From Haliclona indistincta (Eukaryota > Porifera > Demospongiae > Haplosclerida > Chalinidae), in the NCBI GenBank assembly GCA_964017065.1, contig OZ024788.1, positions 3,178,887-3,242,886 on the forward strand: 64,000 bases of DNA, in the 5' to 3' direction. The position numbers and the translations under genes were made by a program. Below the pieces are notes generated by a model, which saw only the letters and a program-made list of their open reading frames with translations, was not told the DNA's origin and searched no databases. This document shows, one piece after another, positions 25,516-37,463 of this stretch. The stretch's first letter is position 1. Every line of letters begins with the position of its first letter.

Positions 25516-28500
25516 TCATGCTTCTACCACCGGGGCAGTTTCAGCCTCATTTTTTCCCTTGGCTGTTTCAGCCCCATTTTTCTCCTTGGCAGTTTCAGCC
25601 TCATTTTTTCCCTTGGCTGTTTCAGCCCCATTTTTCTCTTTGGCTGTTTCAGCTCCATTTTTCTCCTTGGCTGTTTCAGCCCCGTTTTTTTCCTTGGCTG
25701 TTTCTTCATATGGCAAATCAAAAGCTCCTTTCTTGATTATATATCCAAAGACAGCAATAACAATCGATGGGATATAAGTGGCAAAGTTACTGTAGGCAAG
25801 CAACTGGTTGACTTCACTTCTAGCAACTACAAACTGATAGAGTAGAATTAAGCAGACATAGGTCAATGGCAGCATTGCAAACAACACCATTCCAAGAAAT
25901 AGCAGTCCACCAAATATGAAGCATTGGAAAGTACGTTTGATGCTATCACGTTTGCTAGGTACGTTTGATGGATTTTTACAACAGCTTGAACAAAATGTAG
26001 TTCCAAAAATTGAATCATGATTTATGATCCATTCTTTCACACCGCGGAAGAAGACAGCAAGCACAATGGTAGTGCTATAAAACGAGGCAACATGAAGAAT
26101 AAGCAATGATGATGTATCCACTGGATAAGCAAAAAGAAGGAGAATAGTGGGAGCAAAACTGAGCATTATTATACCAGTGAAACTAGACAAGCTAAATGCA
26201 GCAAAACACATGGCAAAGTGCAAAATGCGCTTTCGGTGAGAATTTGAGAAATTTTTCTCGTCAAACCTGAAGTATAAAGCGCTAAAAATTGTGATGACAA
26301 GCATCCAGAATAAAATAATAAGCAAAAATGCAGCTTTCATGTGATCAAACTCGGTGATATACCTTGTCACTTGATAGAAAGCAATACTTACAGACAAGAT
26401 CGTGTAGCCAGTAGAGATGGTGCAAGCTCCAGCAAGAAACATTTTGTCATAGTTCTTATCAGATCTTTGAAGAAGATCTCTTATTATCTTAAAAAGAAGC
26501 GGCAATAGAATTGGTGTCAATCCAATGACAAGAATGAACCCAATTGTATACGTAAAAACAAGAATTCCTTTGCCGTATCGACCTCCGTTTGTGAAGTACT
26601 TCTTAGAGCTGGTATAGTTGCTAACTGAAGTGCAATCTAGTGCAACACCTTTATCTTCTGCAATGGCCAAATTGTAGCTTTCCCTTTGCGAAACTTTAGC
26701 ATATGCCCTCAACTAAAGAAGAAAAAATGAATGATAACAGTAAGACTCATAATTATTAAAATTTTAATGAAAGTAATTTGGGTCAATGATAAAATTTCCG
26801 ATGTTAATAAAAAATTAATTTCTATAATAATTATAATACCTTAACCCTTTAACCCCTATTGTCGCCATTTAGCGCCATACATACTTCAGACACCATAACT
26901 TTATGAAAAAGTGTTAAAATATTCCGAAATTAAGCTAAATTGAAGAATACAAATAACCGCAAAAAATTGACCGGTTTTCGGCGCGCCGCCTGTGCCAAAC
27001 GTACTGGCGTCGGCATTTTCTATGGCTTCAGCGCAAATTTCACAACATTCTAGGAAAAACAATATGGCCGCCAAGAAAATTTGGACATTTTATGGCTTCA
27101 GGGTGCTCGAAAACACATTTTTGTGCATTCTCTATGATCTGGGCTACATTTTGCACTCGCCAAAACCACTGCTATTTGTGTGTACTTTTCAGTATCCAGC
27201 CCCAAAGTACTAACTTTGAGCAAAATTTGACGAGGTCGTTGCACTTTATCGGCTTCACTTTCGAAGTGGGAGGGGCATATCGACTGACTTGAGTGTGGGC
27301 AATTGCTGCTACTCACTGGCGTAAAAGGACGCAAATTTGAGACCAGTAACACAAAAGACAAACGAGGTATTCACGAGAGAAGTGGTCAGCATTTACGAGG
27401 TTAAAATTTCAGCAAGATAATTTAGTAATTAAAGGGTTAAAAACACCATGGCATTATATAAGTAATCAGTACACTTTCTACACATACCATCTAGTACATG
27501 AATCTACTGCAGCTATTATTTCCAAACACATATTATACGCATAGGATGGATGACTCTATGTATTTCGTGACTTACCCATTGAGTTAACTCTCCCAAAGCC
27601 TCTTCTATCAGTTGTGTTTTTGGATAACAACCAAAGTTGTGGGCGGTAAAATCGACGTTCAATGCCAAATCAAGTGAAGACAAACTTTGTGTCCCATCCC
27701 ACAGAAGAACGTCAAGGTCGTAATATTCAGTCAAAGAATGAATATTTTCTGATATCTGTAAAATCCAGAAAGGTAGCTGAAAGCGAAGGTGATTAATAAT
27801 AACAGGATGAAAGATACGATATATTTCTTGGCTGGTCCACCCAAATGTGTAGATGCCATCGCTTAAGCAGAAAGTAGGTTCAGGCCCAGGACAAGATGGC
27901 GGGTACGCCTATTTTTAATGATATTCAAAGGATCGTGTCTTTCTATTCGTAAACCTATGCATTTTCAGAGTTTATAAAAAATAAATCCTGTGCTTGTAGA
28001 TTACAGATTGTAATAATTTTTTTATTCATTAATGATTATTGACCTAGTTATTAATGGTTAATTACAACTTTATTTTTTACGTCTCGTTTTGTCAGGGACT
28101 ATTTCAAACGAACGAAACTTCGCCAGTGCTATAAGGTAGCAAAACTCTAGGATCGTAAGTATGCGTTTTAGCCTAGACACCAGCATCGCTGAGTAATGGA
28201 AATCTCACGATAATAAAAGCCACAAAACAGCTCGGCGATCAAAAACGGTTTTGAATTTTGCAAAACGGATACTTACGATCTCAGATAATGTTGAGATGAA
28301 CATGCAGCGTGATTGTGAAGTCAAACAGCAGCTTTCTCAGAATATGAGACGTAAAAAATAAAGTTGTACGCGAACATTTGGCGCGCTCAAGATCAATAAT
28401 TACGTCATAGAATGTGTGCTTGTAATAGAACTACATGAAGTATGCGCGGTTTACGCGGGCGAACAGCTTGTGCATAGTTGTGGTAACCACGACCAGACCA

Positions 28501-28835
28501 CGACTATGAATAATCTTACGCGTTAATGACCGTACCCGCCACCTTAAGCAGAAAGTAGATTCTGGCCCAGGACAAGATTTCAATTGATGTGACGTTGTTG
28601 TGATGTTGAGTTTATATGTGACTTTCACAAGTACTGGTGAAACTTGTGTCGAAGGGTAGAAGACTGACTGCAAGAGGAATATGTTGTCAGCTTCACTAGT
28701 ATTAAAGAGAGCACTCCGGAAAATCTTGAATAAAGCAGCACAGTCTTGTAGGTAAGGCGCATTGGTGTTGCATTGTGACTGAGCACAACTTGCAATGATT
28801 GAAAAAGTCAAAAGGGAAACCAATTTTTTGTCCAT
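25516..28835 (-). CDS. Gene E: signal-peptide, eight-span membrane protein, 591 aa
   Basis: Three exons join in frame (1776 nt): 28543-28835, 27576-27861 and 25516-26712. The protein starts with a signal peptide (MDKKLVSLLTFSIIASCAQS) and an ectodomain of about 190 residues with several Cys (CNTN, DCAALF, SCPGP). A C-terminal region follows with about seven or eight hydrophobic helices, then a cytoplasmic tail of 9-residue repeats (ETAKEKNGA / ETAKGKNEA, about six units; 27-bp repeat at 25530-25700). I do not recognise the family; a receptor-like or transport role is possible but unsupported. The gene is divergent from gene F, 690 bp away. Intron 1 is unusual (see the element at 27898-28540). 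A decayed homologous fragment lies at 31620-31970. Confidence 0.65.
26845..27436 (+). mobile_element. TTAA-flanked (piggyBac-type) MITE, copy 2, full length
   Basis: 592 bp with inverted tips CCCTTTAA and TTAAAGGG, flanked by TTAA at 26841-26844 and 27437-27440. Lies in intron 2 of gene E. Homologous over its length to 1-526. Non-coding. Confidence 0.85.
27898..28540. mobile_element. Inverted-repeat element forming intron 1 of gene E
   Basis: 643 bp with inverted tips GGCGGGTACG and CGTACCCGCC. A second inverted pair lies inside (about 28062-28098 and 28335-28370). It is flanked by 36-bp direct repeats at 27862-27897 and 28543-28578 that differ at two positions and are coding sequence (protein SCPGPE-TFCL). 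On the gene strand, splicing from CTTAAG|GT to CTTAAG|C removes the element plus one repeat copy and leaves the frame unbroken. Confidence 0.7.
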
Positions 28836-29525
28836 CTCTAAAGTTTAGCCAATTTCTGTGATGAGTAATAACAAAAGCATGAAAGTAAACAGCTCCATCT
28901 CATAATAAAAACAAGTGTGCATGATGAGCAGTTTGATCACAACAGTGATTGCTTTGCATAGGTTCACTAGAGGTTATAGAGCACACGTATACTCAGGAAG
29001 AATAATAATAACAATGGCATGACAAGCTGTTTTTTTGGTCACATGCATATAGACCCGCCGAGAGAGGCTCTGTCATCATTGAAACTGCGAGGGTTTCATG
29101 CAAACGTATTATGGAGTTCTTCATATTGATAGAAAAGCTGTAAATGTTACAGCACTGTTTTTGTAAATGCTCGTTCTGGTCATTAGGCGATTTTGGCTAG
29201 CTCGGAACGCTAAAACACTAAATTGAATGACTCTGTGTCAAATCACTGAATGCTATTACATGCAATAGCTCACATTGAAACTCTGGTCTCTGGGTAGCTA
29301 CCAAGTTGCTGTAAGGCTCAGTGTATAGTACTAAAAGACAGGCCCGACCGGGCGGTCAGTGTACTTTTCCTCCAATCGTTATAAGTTCCGCTTGTTTTGC
29401 GGCCTTGCCGTCCGGGCAGTAACCTATTGACAATGCGGAAGTTTTTTCACGCCACCGCCGACGGTCTCTTCTCTCTGTTTTTTTTTTTATACCACCTGAA
29501 CTCCTGGTAGTATAGTACTGACAAC

Positions 29526-30809
29526 ATGGCCACAAATTCGCCAAAAGTGCCGGATGCACTTGCCGAGGATACGCTTAATGATCCGTCCGTGCCAGACGTG
29601 CAGGTGAAGAAGAAGATCGCGAACTATGATGGAGAAGAATGGAAGAGTGAGTCTTTGGACGCGTACGATCCACCAAGCTCAGCAGTGGTCTGGATAGCGT
29701 GGTTGTTTGGACAAATAGTAGTCTCATGTCTACTGTTGATGCTGTCTGGATTTCATTTTGGACTGGTAAAATCCGATCTGTGTGACAAAGTAACTGCGGT
29801 TAGCCGCAATGCTAGTAACTCAACGATTGGTAGTCCAACCTGTACTTTCTCTGCCTCTGTATTGGTGCTAGCAATACTTTCATGCATAGTTAGTGTCATT
29901 GATGCTGCAAGGACCTTGCCTTATCTAAAATCCATACTTAAATCTGAGAAATCTCCTCAAGATCAAATTACCAATGATGAAGCTGAGCGATTGCGAGGCT
30001 GTTTTTCTTCTAATAGATGTTTGTCTTTCAACATTGTTAGAATGTGGTACTGTTGGATACTTGTGCATTCCATTTTGATAACTGTCGCTGCCAATACATA
30101 CGAATGGTCGTGGGAAACTGATGAACTGAGTGTGCTTGTCAACACTGCGACATTTTTCTTGACCTGTACAGTGTACATTTTAATAATTATTGCTATGGTA
30201 ACATGGCTAATCAGTTGTTATTGTAGAGAGAAAACCGGAAATGGAGGCCAACAAGGAGCAGAAGGAAATGGAGGAGCAGAAGGAAATAGAGACAAAAATG
30301 AAGGAGGACAAAACAGAGCCCAGCAAAAAGAAGGAGAAGGAAGAAAAGACAAAATGAAAAGGCTGCTTGTTGCAACTATGCTTACTATTGGACTAGTTGC
30401 ATCCAACGCTTTGTGTATGGTATCTACTCTGGTTGTGTTCTTTTATCCCAATGAAGGATCTTCCAATCGTAATGTAGGTTTAATCATAGTAATCGCATAT
30501 GTCATTGCAACCTCTACTGCCTGGTTGATTATTTTGAGTTGTTCATACAAGTATATTTCGGACGTGGTTGGTAAAGTTTTTGAATACAAGGTTAGGATAA
30601 TTTTTGCCCTTGTTGCTATTTGTATAGTGATTTTGATCACAATCTTAGTTCCAGTTATAATAAATTTTTTGGTATGTGCACAATGTGATGCATCATTATG
30701 GCTGTTATTGTTTCCTATTCATTTCGTTTTTTGGATTCTTCTATTTATTTGTATTGTCTGCATTAAAAAGCTCAATTTTAGGTGTGATAGTTATGATACT
30801 ATACCATAG
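29526..30809 (+). CDS. Gene F: single-exon eight-span membrane protein, 427 aa
   Basis: Uninterrupted frame of 427 codons starting MATNSPKVPD. The hydrophilic N-terminus (about 50 residues) has no signal peptide. Hydrophobic helices lie at about 52-79, 107-126, 169-190, 203-232, 279-307, 317-339, 356-384 and 389-413, giving a 4+4 arrangement. The two halves are separated by a low-complexity Gly/Glu/Lys/Gln loop (233-278, for example GGQQGAEGNGGAEGN). NAS and NST sequons lie between helices 1 and 2, consistent with an extracellular loop. I do not recognise the family. It is divergently placed relative to gene E. The initiator was chosen as the first ATG, with a hydrophilic segment before helix 1. 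Confidence 0.7.
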   Translation: MATNSPKVPDALAEDTLNDPSVPDVQVKKKIANYDGEEWKSESLDAYDPPSSAVVWIAWLFGQIVVSCLLLMLSGFHFGLVKSDLCDKVTAVSRNASNSTIGSPTCTFSASVLVLAILSCIVSVIDAARTLPYLKSILKSEKSPQDQITNDEAERLRGCFSSNRCLSFNIVRMWYCWILVHSILITVAANTYEWSWETDELSVLVNTATFFLTCTVYILIIIAMVTWLISCYCREKTGNGGQQGAEGNGGAEGNRDKNEGGQNRAQQKEGEGRKDKMKRLLVATMLTIGLVASNALCMVSTLVVFFYPNEGSSNRNVGLIIVIAYVIATSTAWLIILSCSYKYISDVVGKVFEYKVRIIFALVAICIVILITILVPVIINFLVCAQCDASLWLLLFPIHFVFWILLFICIVCIKKLNFRCDSYDTIP

Positions 30810-31302
30810 TGTATACTGTACACATTATTTTTAGTATTATACTTTGCTGCATAAAAAAAATTATTTTATCAAGTTGAATGACCACAAGCACTGCGGATGC
30901 CAAATGATGTCATATTTGCCATGCAAGATGCTGTATGCCACAGTCCGTGCACGACTGCCATTGTAAAATTTCCCGGTTAATTGGGCGGTTGAGCTAATTT
31001 CTCACAGTGTAATTTACACTTGGCAAGGATAATAATAAAACTACAATTCAAAGGCAAGATGGATCAAAGTTGTAAATCAAGCAAGCAGGCAAACATGCTT
31101 ATGAATGAATGGTTCTAATAAATCATTATGTGCTCCTGATACAGCTGATTGCAGCAAAATTGACCTCAATCAGTTTTGACAAACAGACTACAAGGACTCA
31201 TATTTGTGGTCAACACCACACCTCTCCCTGTACATGCTAGTATACATTAGGGCGAAGTGCAGTGTTGACCACATATTAACAGTGCTGACTATGTAATCAA
31301 TT
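30810..31302. other. Intergenic, nothing recognised
   Basis: Downstream of gene F. Only a short dyad around GTGGTCAACAC / GTGTTGACCAC (about 31204-31276) stands out. Confidence 0.4.
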
Positions 31303-31342
31303 ATGATCTGTATGCTGATCGTGCATGCTCAATCCTGATGAC
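31303..31342 (+). pseudogene. Relic of a beta-helix gene 3' end
   Basis: The block GATCTGTATGCTGATCGTG followed by CTCAATCCTGATGA matches the last coding bases (DDLYADRVLNPDE) of the genes ending at 43099 and 48676. It implies that a further, deleted family member once lay here. Confidence 0.65.
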
Positions 31343-31568
31343 TAAACAGAGGAGTAGCACGTGCAGCCATATAAGGAAAGTTTCCCTGCATTTGTCTGCA
31401 TGTGTTTTTAACTGTTATTATTCTAAAATAATCAACAATTCTTGATGCAATAGAGTTCTAATGGTCTTTTTTGCATGCTTCAGACAATAAATTTGCAGTA
31501 ACTGTGTATGTCTCCAAACTGCATACTGGTTGATTTTTGCAAACAGCATCCAAACTTGAGTCAATCAC

Positions 31569-31635
31569 TCTTCCTGATGAGAGGGAGGCTACTGTCCGTA
31601 TTCTCTCTTCAAAGGAGCCCAGCACATGCAGCAAA
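31569..31635 (+). pseudogene. Short relic of a beta-helix gene 5' coding region
   Basis: GAGGGAGGCTAC and CAAAGGAGCCCAGCAC match, in order, the segment that encodes WEGGYSTP...LKGAQH near the start of the gene at 45008, with about 10 bp deleted between them. Confidence 0.5.
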
Positions 31636-31970
31636 ACATGCGCTTCAGGTTAAGTTTTCCTTGTCAGACCTGAAGTATAAAGCACTAAATTTGCGGAAAC
31701 AAGAAGAGCAAAAATTGCGGATAATTATTGTAGAAGTAATACTCACAGACATGATCATGTAGCCAATAAATATGGTAGAAGAAACATTCAATCATAGTCA
31801 TTACAAGAAAATGTCTTATTATCTTAGCAATAGAAACAATTGACCTCAATGATGCGCGCAATGACAAGATCTCTGGTACTGAAGTATTCTTTCAGCTGGT
31901 ACATGTATATACTTGCTAACAGGAGCATAGCACCTTTATCTTCTCAGGTGTTGGTAAAGAAATTAAATAC
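31636..31970 (-). pseudogene. Decayed fragment of a gene E paralogue
   Basis: Three blocks in conserved order match gene E exon 3: ACCTGAAGTATAAAGC (31674, like 26266), the CAGACATGATCATGTAGCC block (31747, like 26391) and the GAAGTATTCTTTCAGCTGG to ACCTTTATCTTCT block (31879-31944, like 26596-26658). The frame is broken throughout. Confidence 0.65.
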
Positions 31971-32029
31971 TCAGGCAGAGGACGAGGCTCTTATACAGAG
32001 CAAGAATGCTGTTCAGAGCATTAAAACTA

Positions 32030-32416
32030 GTACTTCTGGCATATTGGTATCAAAATCACAGAAAATATCAACAGCAACAACAAATAAATGACACAAAGCC
32101 AAACAGGCATAGCAAATGCATCTTGAACTGAACCGAAAATCAAACTCTCAAAGAGTAGAGTTCTCATGAAGAAGTTACCCGGCTGACACAGCATAGCTGG
32201 CGCAGCAGTAGCAGTGGGTGTGAACTGCTAAGGATTAGCAGCATTGTACTGCATGATCACCATTGATACTTGCAGTTGAAGATATTGTCCCATTGATGAT
32301 GCGTATTGAGTGCATTTTTCAAGTAAACAAGTTTGACCGACATAATTGCAACAGTATTGTGTATCACATACTGTAGCAACGCTTTCAGTAAAACAGCCAC
32401 TTGGAATCAGAGCCAA
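32030..32416 (-). pseudogene. Possible broken small Cys-rich membrane-protein gene
   Basis: On the minus strand a Cys-rich stretch (CFTESVATVCDTQYCCNYVG) is followed, after one in-frame TAG near 32230, by a stretch with a strong hydrophobic helix (WLCVIYLLLLLIFSVILI). The arrangement suggests an ectodomain plus membrane anchor, either broken or with an unrecognised splice. No family is recognised and support is weak. Confidence 0.3.
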
Positions 32417-32801
32417 TTATGAACTACATGCTTGAAAATCATTGATCCATGTTACTCACATGTCCTTGTTTATACATGTACTTTACAGCTGCTACTATCA
32501 TGATGATGACATCCAGTTGTGTACTCGGCATAAATGGACATGTATGCCCTTATAATACGAAGCACATGATTGATTTTCATGATAACATGTCCAAATAAGA
32601 TAAATTTTGATAAACTAGGTACTCAAAGAATTGCATAATCGATTGTAACCTCAGCCAGCATGACTACATGGTGGCTGTCTTGATTATCAACTATTACAGC
32701 ATTTAGGGCAAACTAGCGCATGCAGACCTCATGCACTACAAATGTATTTAAGCAGATAACAAATTCAGAGTCTATAGCAAGATCAACAAGCTCTTGTCAA
32801 T

Positions 32802-35800
32802 ATGACGCTTTGTACCTTTATGCTGTTGTTAATAGCACTACCAAGTGCTACTTTTTGCTCCACTACAGGCCAAAAATTGATTTATGTGAACAACAGGACG
32901 ACTGGTACGCATTCATGCTTGGAGAGAGGGAATTTCATCTACTGTTTCTCTCTCAACTTGGCTCTCAAAAGAGCTCAGCACTACAACCACTCCATCACCA
33001 TCCTCCTCCAACCAGGACAACACCAGCTGCACAATGGCAGTGAGACTCAGCTCAGGAACATGTCCCAGCTAGCCATTGTGGGTAATGCCAGTCAAGGTGA
33101 GCCTGTAGTCATCACGTGTCAGCCATTGACTGGTCTAGCATTCCTCTGGTCAACCAATATCACAATCAGTAACTTGAGTTTGATTAACTGTGGAAAGATA
33201 CAAAGCGAGCACGATAATGACTGTAACCCGATCCAAGTAGCAATATTGTTTACTGGCTGCTCCTCAATAGGTTTGAGCAACCTTCACGTTAATGAGTCTA
33301 GTGGCACTGGTGTTGCTGTTTATAATGCATTGGACAAAGTTAGCATTGACTCGTGTCAGTTCATGTATGGAGGAGGAGGAGGGTTAGTGATAGAGGCTAG
33401 CGAGGCCACCTCACAATCATTCTGTACTATAACTAACTCCACCTTCACTCACAACACTGCTAGTAGTGCAGCTGCTGGCCAGTGGATCAACCCGTGCGGC
33501 AGTACCACTAGAGGAGGAGGCATCTCAGTGGTGCTCAGAGGAGAAGCAACCAACAACACTGTACAACTGGTCAATAGTGTATGTCTGAACAACAACAAAG
33601 CACAGTTTGGAGGTGGTTTGTTTCTAGGCTTCTATGACAATGCCAGTGGTAATACTGTTACTGTAGACAATGCTGAGGTGACAGAGAATGAGGTGTTGAT
33701 AGAGAAGGCTAGTTCAGCCAGTGGTGGAGGTATCTTTATTGGCTTTGCTGCTACTGGAACAAATGGTCTCTTTGGCAATGTAGTTACTATTAATAGTAGC
33801 AGGATTATCTCGAATGAAGCCGATATTGGTGGTGGCATTTCAGTAAATCTAGTGCACAATGCTCATGAATGTTCAACTGATAGTAACGAACTGGTCATTG
33901 AGAATAGTACATTTGACAGCAATACAGCATTTCAAGGATCATCTGCTTACTTGTCACAAAGTGGTAAGTGTAACCAACCTCTTCTGAACGCCACAGTAAG
34001 CAACAGTAGCTTCACTAATGGTCATTGCGGTACTGTCTTAAAAAATAACCGTGGTTTTCGTTGTTCTGGAAATCTTTTAGTTGAATTCATGCCAAACATT
34101 GAATTCCAAGGTGCTGTGATATTTATTGGTGATAAAGGAAACAGCTTCATATCAGCTCTGAGTCTTCGTTCCTCATCCATTGAACTCTCATCTTCAGCTC
34201 ATTTACAGTTTATCAACAACAGTGCTTATAATGGAGCTGGTATCCACCTGGTGGGGTCTAGCTCTATCATTCTGAATACTGGCTCTACTCTCTTGTTCAA
34301 GCACAACACAGCTTCAGGTCAGGATGGTGCCATCTATGCTGATACTTGTACACTGAGTCAAACTGGATTATGTGTTTTCAAACACATCAACTCATCACTC
34401 CATCCTGATGACTGGGGAGTGAACATGACCTTCATCGATAACCGAATATTCTGGTATCATCTAGCTCTCAGTAATGCAATCTATGTCAACTCTGTACAAT
34501 CTTTTTTAAACAATACGTTTTGTTGGAAAGGATGGTTTTATTTTAATAGTTTTGGAGTTAATGAATACTGCATTTGGCAGCTAAGATCTGGTCCAGTCTA
34601 TTATGTGAACAGCAGCCAACTTGAATACACAGTTTGTTCTGGTGATTTTCTTTATAAACATTGGTTTTTTGAGATACATGATGCTTGGGGCAATTCGTAC
34701 TTTATTCGCATTATCGAGAAAAAATTCTATTAGAGTTTGTTAATGGTCCAGCATTTACATATAACAAACCTAGTACACTATCATCTATAATACTGGCCAA
34801 TCATTCTTATTACAATCATACCAAACAAACATCACTCTTGTATATTCACCCGCTTCAGTTTCCTAGACTTGCTGTCATAATACATTTCAAGCGATGCGGT
34901 GATCACTACTGTAGATGCTATGAACAAACACATGCATCATCCCATGGCTCATATTCTCTTCAAATAAATACCTGTCGGTCACCTGGTAAACATGGAGCTT
35001 GCCCTTCTTCATACATCTATGCTTATCCTGACAATAGATGTGTTGAAGACAGAGAAGGAATACTATGTGGTAACTGTAGTGAGGGATATGCTGTAGCCAT
35101 TAATGATCCTGACCTCTCTTGCATCAAATGTAACTATCAATATGGAGTTGCTATATTCTTATTACTGCAACTAGTACCAGTTCTGATTATGTTAACACTG
35201 TTGGCAGTTCTTCACATCAAAATCACTGATGGTGGTCTCAGTGGGTTTGTACTTTTCAGTCAAATGGTGACACTGCAATTTCCAGGACTACGCTATTCAT
35301 CTTGGGTGCCAAGTACAATGTATGGTAGTTTCAATGACACAACATTGACAGATTATTATCGTCAGTACTTTCTGAGTATTCCTCTCACAGTCTACAGTAT
35401 TTGGAACCTCAATTTTCTCAAACTTCTTCCAAAACATTATTTTTGTATCCCTCACATAACCACAGCAGCTGAAGCTATTCTTCTCCAATACATCACAGCT
35501 GCCTGTCCTCTGGTGTTCATAGTAGTGACATATACTTGGATCAAGTGCTACAATAATGGCTACAGGCTTGTTATATACACCACTAGACCAGTCCATCAGC
35601 TATTGGCTCGCTTCTGGCAAAGATTCAAAATACAACCTTCCCTAATCGACACTTATGCTGGTTTGATACTGCTATCATACATGCGATTCTTAGATACATC
35701 AGTTAAACTGCTGAAATTCACTTTTGTCATTGATCATGGTGGTATAAAGGAACATTCAGATGTGGTTTATAATTACAGTGTAGCATTTTATTATGATGCT

Positions 35801-36531
35801 AACTTGAGCTACTTTGCTGGTCATCATGCAGTATATGGTGTCCTGGCAATATTGTGTCTACTGGTATTTGTAGTTACTCCAGCTATTGTTCTCTTATTCT
35901 ATCTTCTCAAAGATTTCCAGCGATGTCTGACAAGATGTAAGTTGGACAGGCCAGGTCTGCATGCACTGGTGGATGCTTATCAGGGCTGTTTGAAAACAAA
36001 GCAACCGATAACATTGAGAGACGTTACTTTGCCGGACTATTTCTTCTCTTTCGTTTCTGCTATGTCATATTCTTTGTGGCTACATTGGTTGCTGACGCTT
36101 TTTCAATTATAATATTGGAACTTGCCTTAAGTTTTGTTTCAGCTGCAATAATTGCTTTCCTACGACCATATAAAACGAATGTCCCATTTTCTTTCTTTCA
36201 GTCTTCTACTTGCTTGTGTATGCAGGTGTAGGGTTTGTTACAAAATTATTTTATTTCCAATAAACTATTGTTTGCTGTTGTTGTAAGCTTGCAATTCATT
36301 CCCTTCTTGGTACTCTGTCTTTACTTAATCTATCGTTTGTTCAAGCCCTGCTGTACAAAACATATTTGCAAAAATAAAACAGCAAGAATCCCGGCCAATG
36401 ATGACCCACAGGTTGAAGACCTAACTCCACTTATCGCAGTTTCTGTTACTAGTGTCTCACTCGGTGACTTTGAAGCAGATGATCTGTATGCTGATCGTAT
36501 ACTTCATCCTGATGAGTACAAAGAGGATTAA
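32802..36531 (+). pseudogene. Beta-helix/multi-span surface gene, copy 1 (frame-broken)
   Basis: Homologous end to end with the intact gene at 45008-48676. It has a signal peptide (MTLCTFMLLLIALPSATFC), a beta-helix region of Asn/Ser/Thr-rich repeats with GGG-I motifs, a Cys-rich module ending EGILCGNCSEGYAV, several membrane helices and the tail DDLYADRILHPDEYKED. The frame breaks near 34717 (A6 run) and near 35992 (A4 run); each is equivalent to one missing base. A TAG at 36229-36231 lies in a stretch where the hydrophobic helix continues in another frame, so a further frame shift there is likely. These could be true decay or homopolymer sequencing errors. No introns. The family resembles polymorphic-outer-membrane-protein-type beta-helix ectodomains; its role is unknown. 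Confidence 0.8.
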
Positions 36532-37159
36532 CAGAAGAGAGTCAACGCCTATTTTTACGTAGTTTTATGAAACTTATGTTTGGTGCGTAGCTAATTTTAA
36601 AATAATATTCTTAATTGTCACAGTGGTTATATCATAGCTGATGTTATTCAAGCTTGTTAAAGTAGTTGTAGAAACCTTGCAATATTGATTTTTGTTTCAG
36701 ATATGGATAGAAATTTTTTCAAAACTTATAATAATTGTCTATTGTTATGAAAATACTGCTAAGATTATGAATAATGTGTGGCTTGAGTGATTTCATGTCA
36801 GAAAAGCACTGAATTAGTTGTAAACAGTATGATGCAGAGGAGACAAAACAATGGCACATTAACAGAGTACGTAGAGACTAATAGTACTATCAGAGGTGAA
36901 TGTATTAGTGGAGCCTAAAACACCGGTAGTATCAGAGTACTAGTGAAATCTTAATTAGGGCGTGGCTCGTTGCTTTGCGGCACGGGCGACACTTACTTCG
37001 AGTCTCGTTAAGCGTAGACTTCCTAATTAATAGGGTTCTCCTCAGCACTCGCGTTATGCGAGTCATCATCGATACTAATTGCTATAAAGGCTTGTTTGTA
37101 GCACTAAGTTTAACATACAGCTAAACCCAAAACCCTAAAAACCTTCTCCTAACTGCGCA

Positions 37160-37320
37160 AAGTAGGGAGGGTCTTCCTAACTAACTAAGGATCGTCGGGA
37201 GGGTCTTCCTAACTAAGGATCGTCGGGAGAGTCTTCCTAACTAAGGATCGTCGGGAGGGTCGTCCTAAACCGGGCCTTCGGCCCTTAGTAAGCCTAAGGA
37301 TCGTCGGGAGAGTCGTCATA
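37160..37320. repeat. Tandem repeat, about 28 bp, GATCGTCGGGAG units
   Basis: GGATCGTCGGGAG recurs about four times with intervening GTCTTCCTAACTAA units. Internal to the long-TIR element. Confidence 0.8.
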
Positions 37321-37390
37321 AACAGGCCTCAACTAAGGATGAAGCTAAAACTTAACTTTTATAAATAAAAAAAAAACACAAAAAAACACG

Positions 37391-37463
37391 CATTCTGCGA
37401 GAATCGAACCCTCACCGTCTGCATCACAAGCCACCATTCTAAACCGCTGTGCCACCAAACCAA
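37391..37463 (-). ncRNA. tRNA-like sequence (pol III A and B boxes), probably not functional
   Basis: The minus strand shows an A-box-like TGGCACAGCGGTTTAGA and a B-box-like GGGTTCGATTC at tRNA spacing. The anticodon and T stems are imperfect. It lies inside a transposon and is followed by a T-rich stretch, as in tRNA-derived SINEs. It is most likely a tRNA-derived promoter or relic. Confidence 0.5.

Noticed and set aside
25518..25777. Plus-strand frames rich in FSPWLFQPH-type repeats
   Set aside because: Antisense of the 27-bp coding repeat of gene E.
37160..37320. Spaced tandem repeats resembling a CRISPR array
   Set aside because: Units are adjacent and variable with no unique spacers, in a eukaryotic transposon.
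37391..37463. Functional tRNA gene
   Set aside because: Anticodon and T stems pair poorly and it lies inside a transposable element; kept only as tRNA-like.
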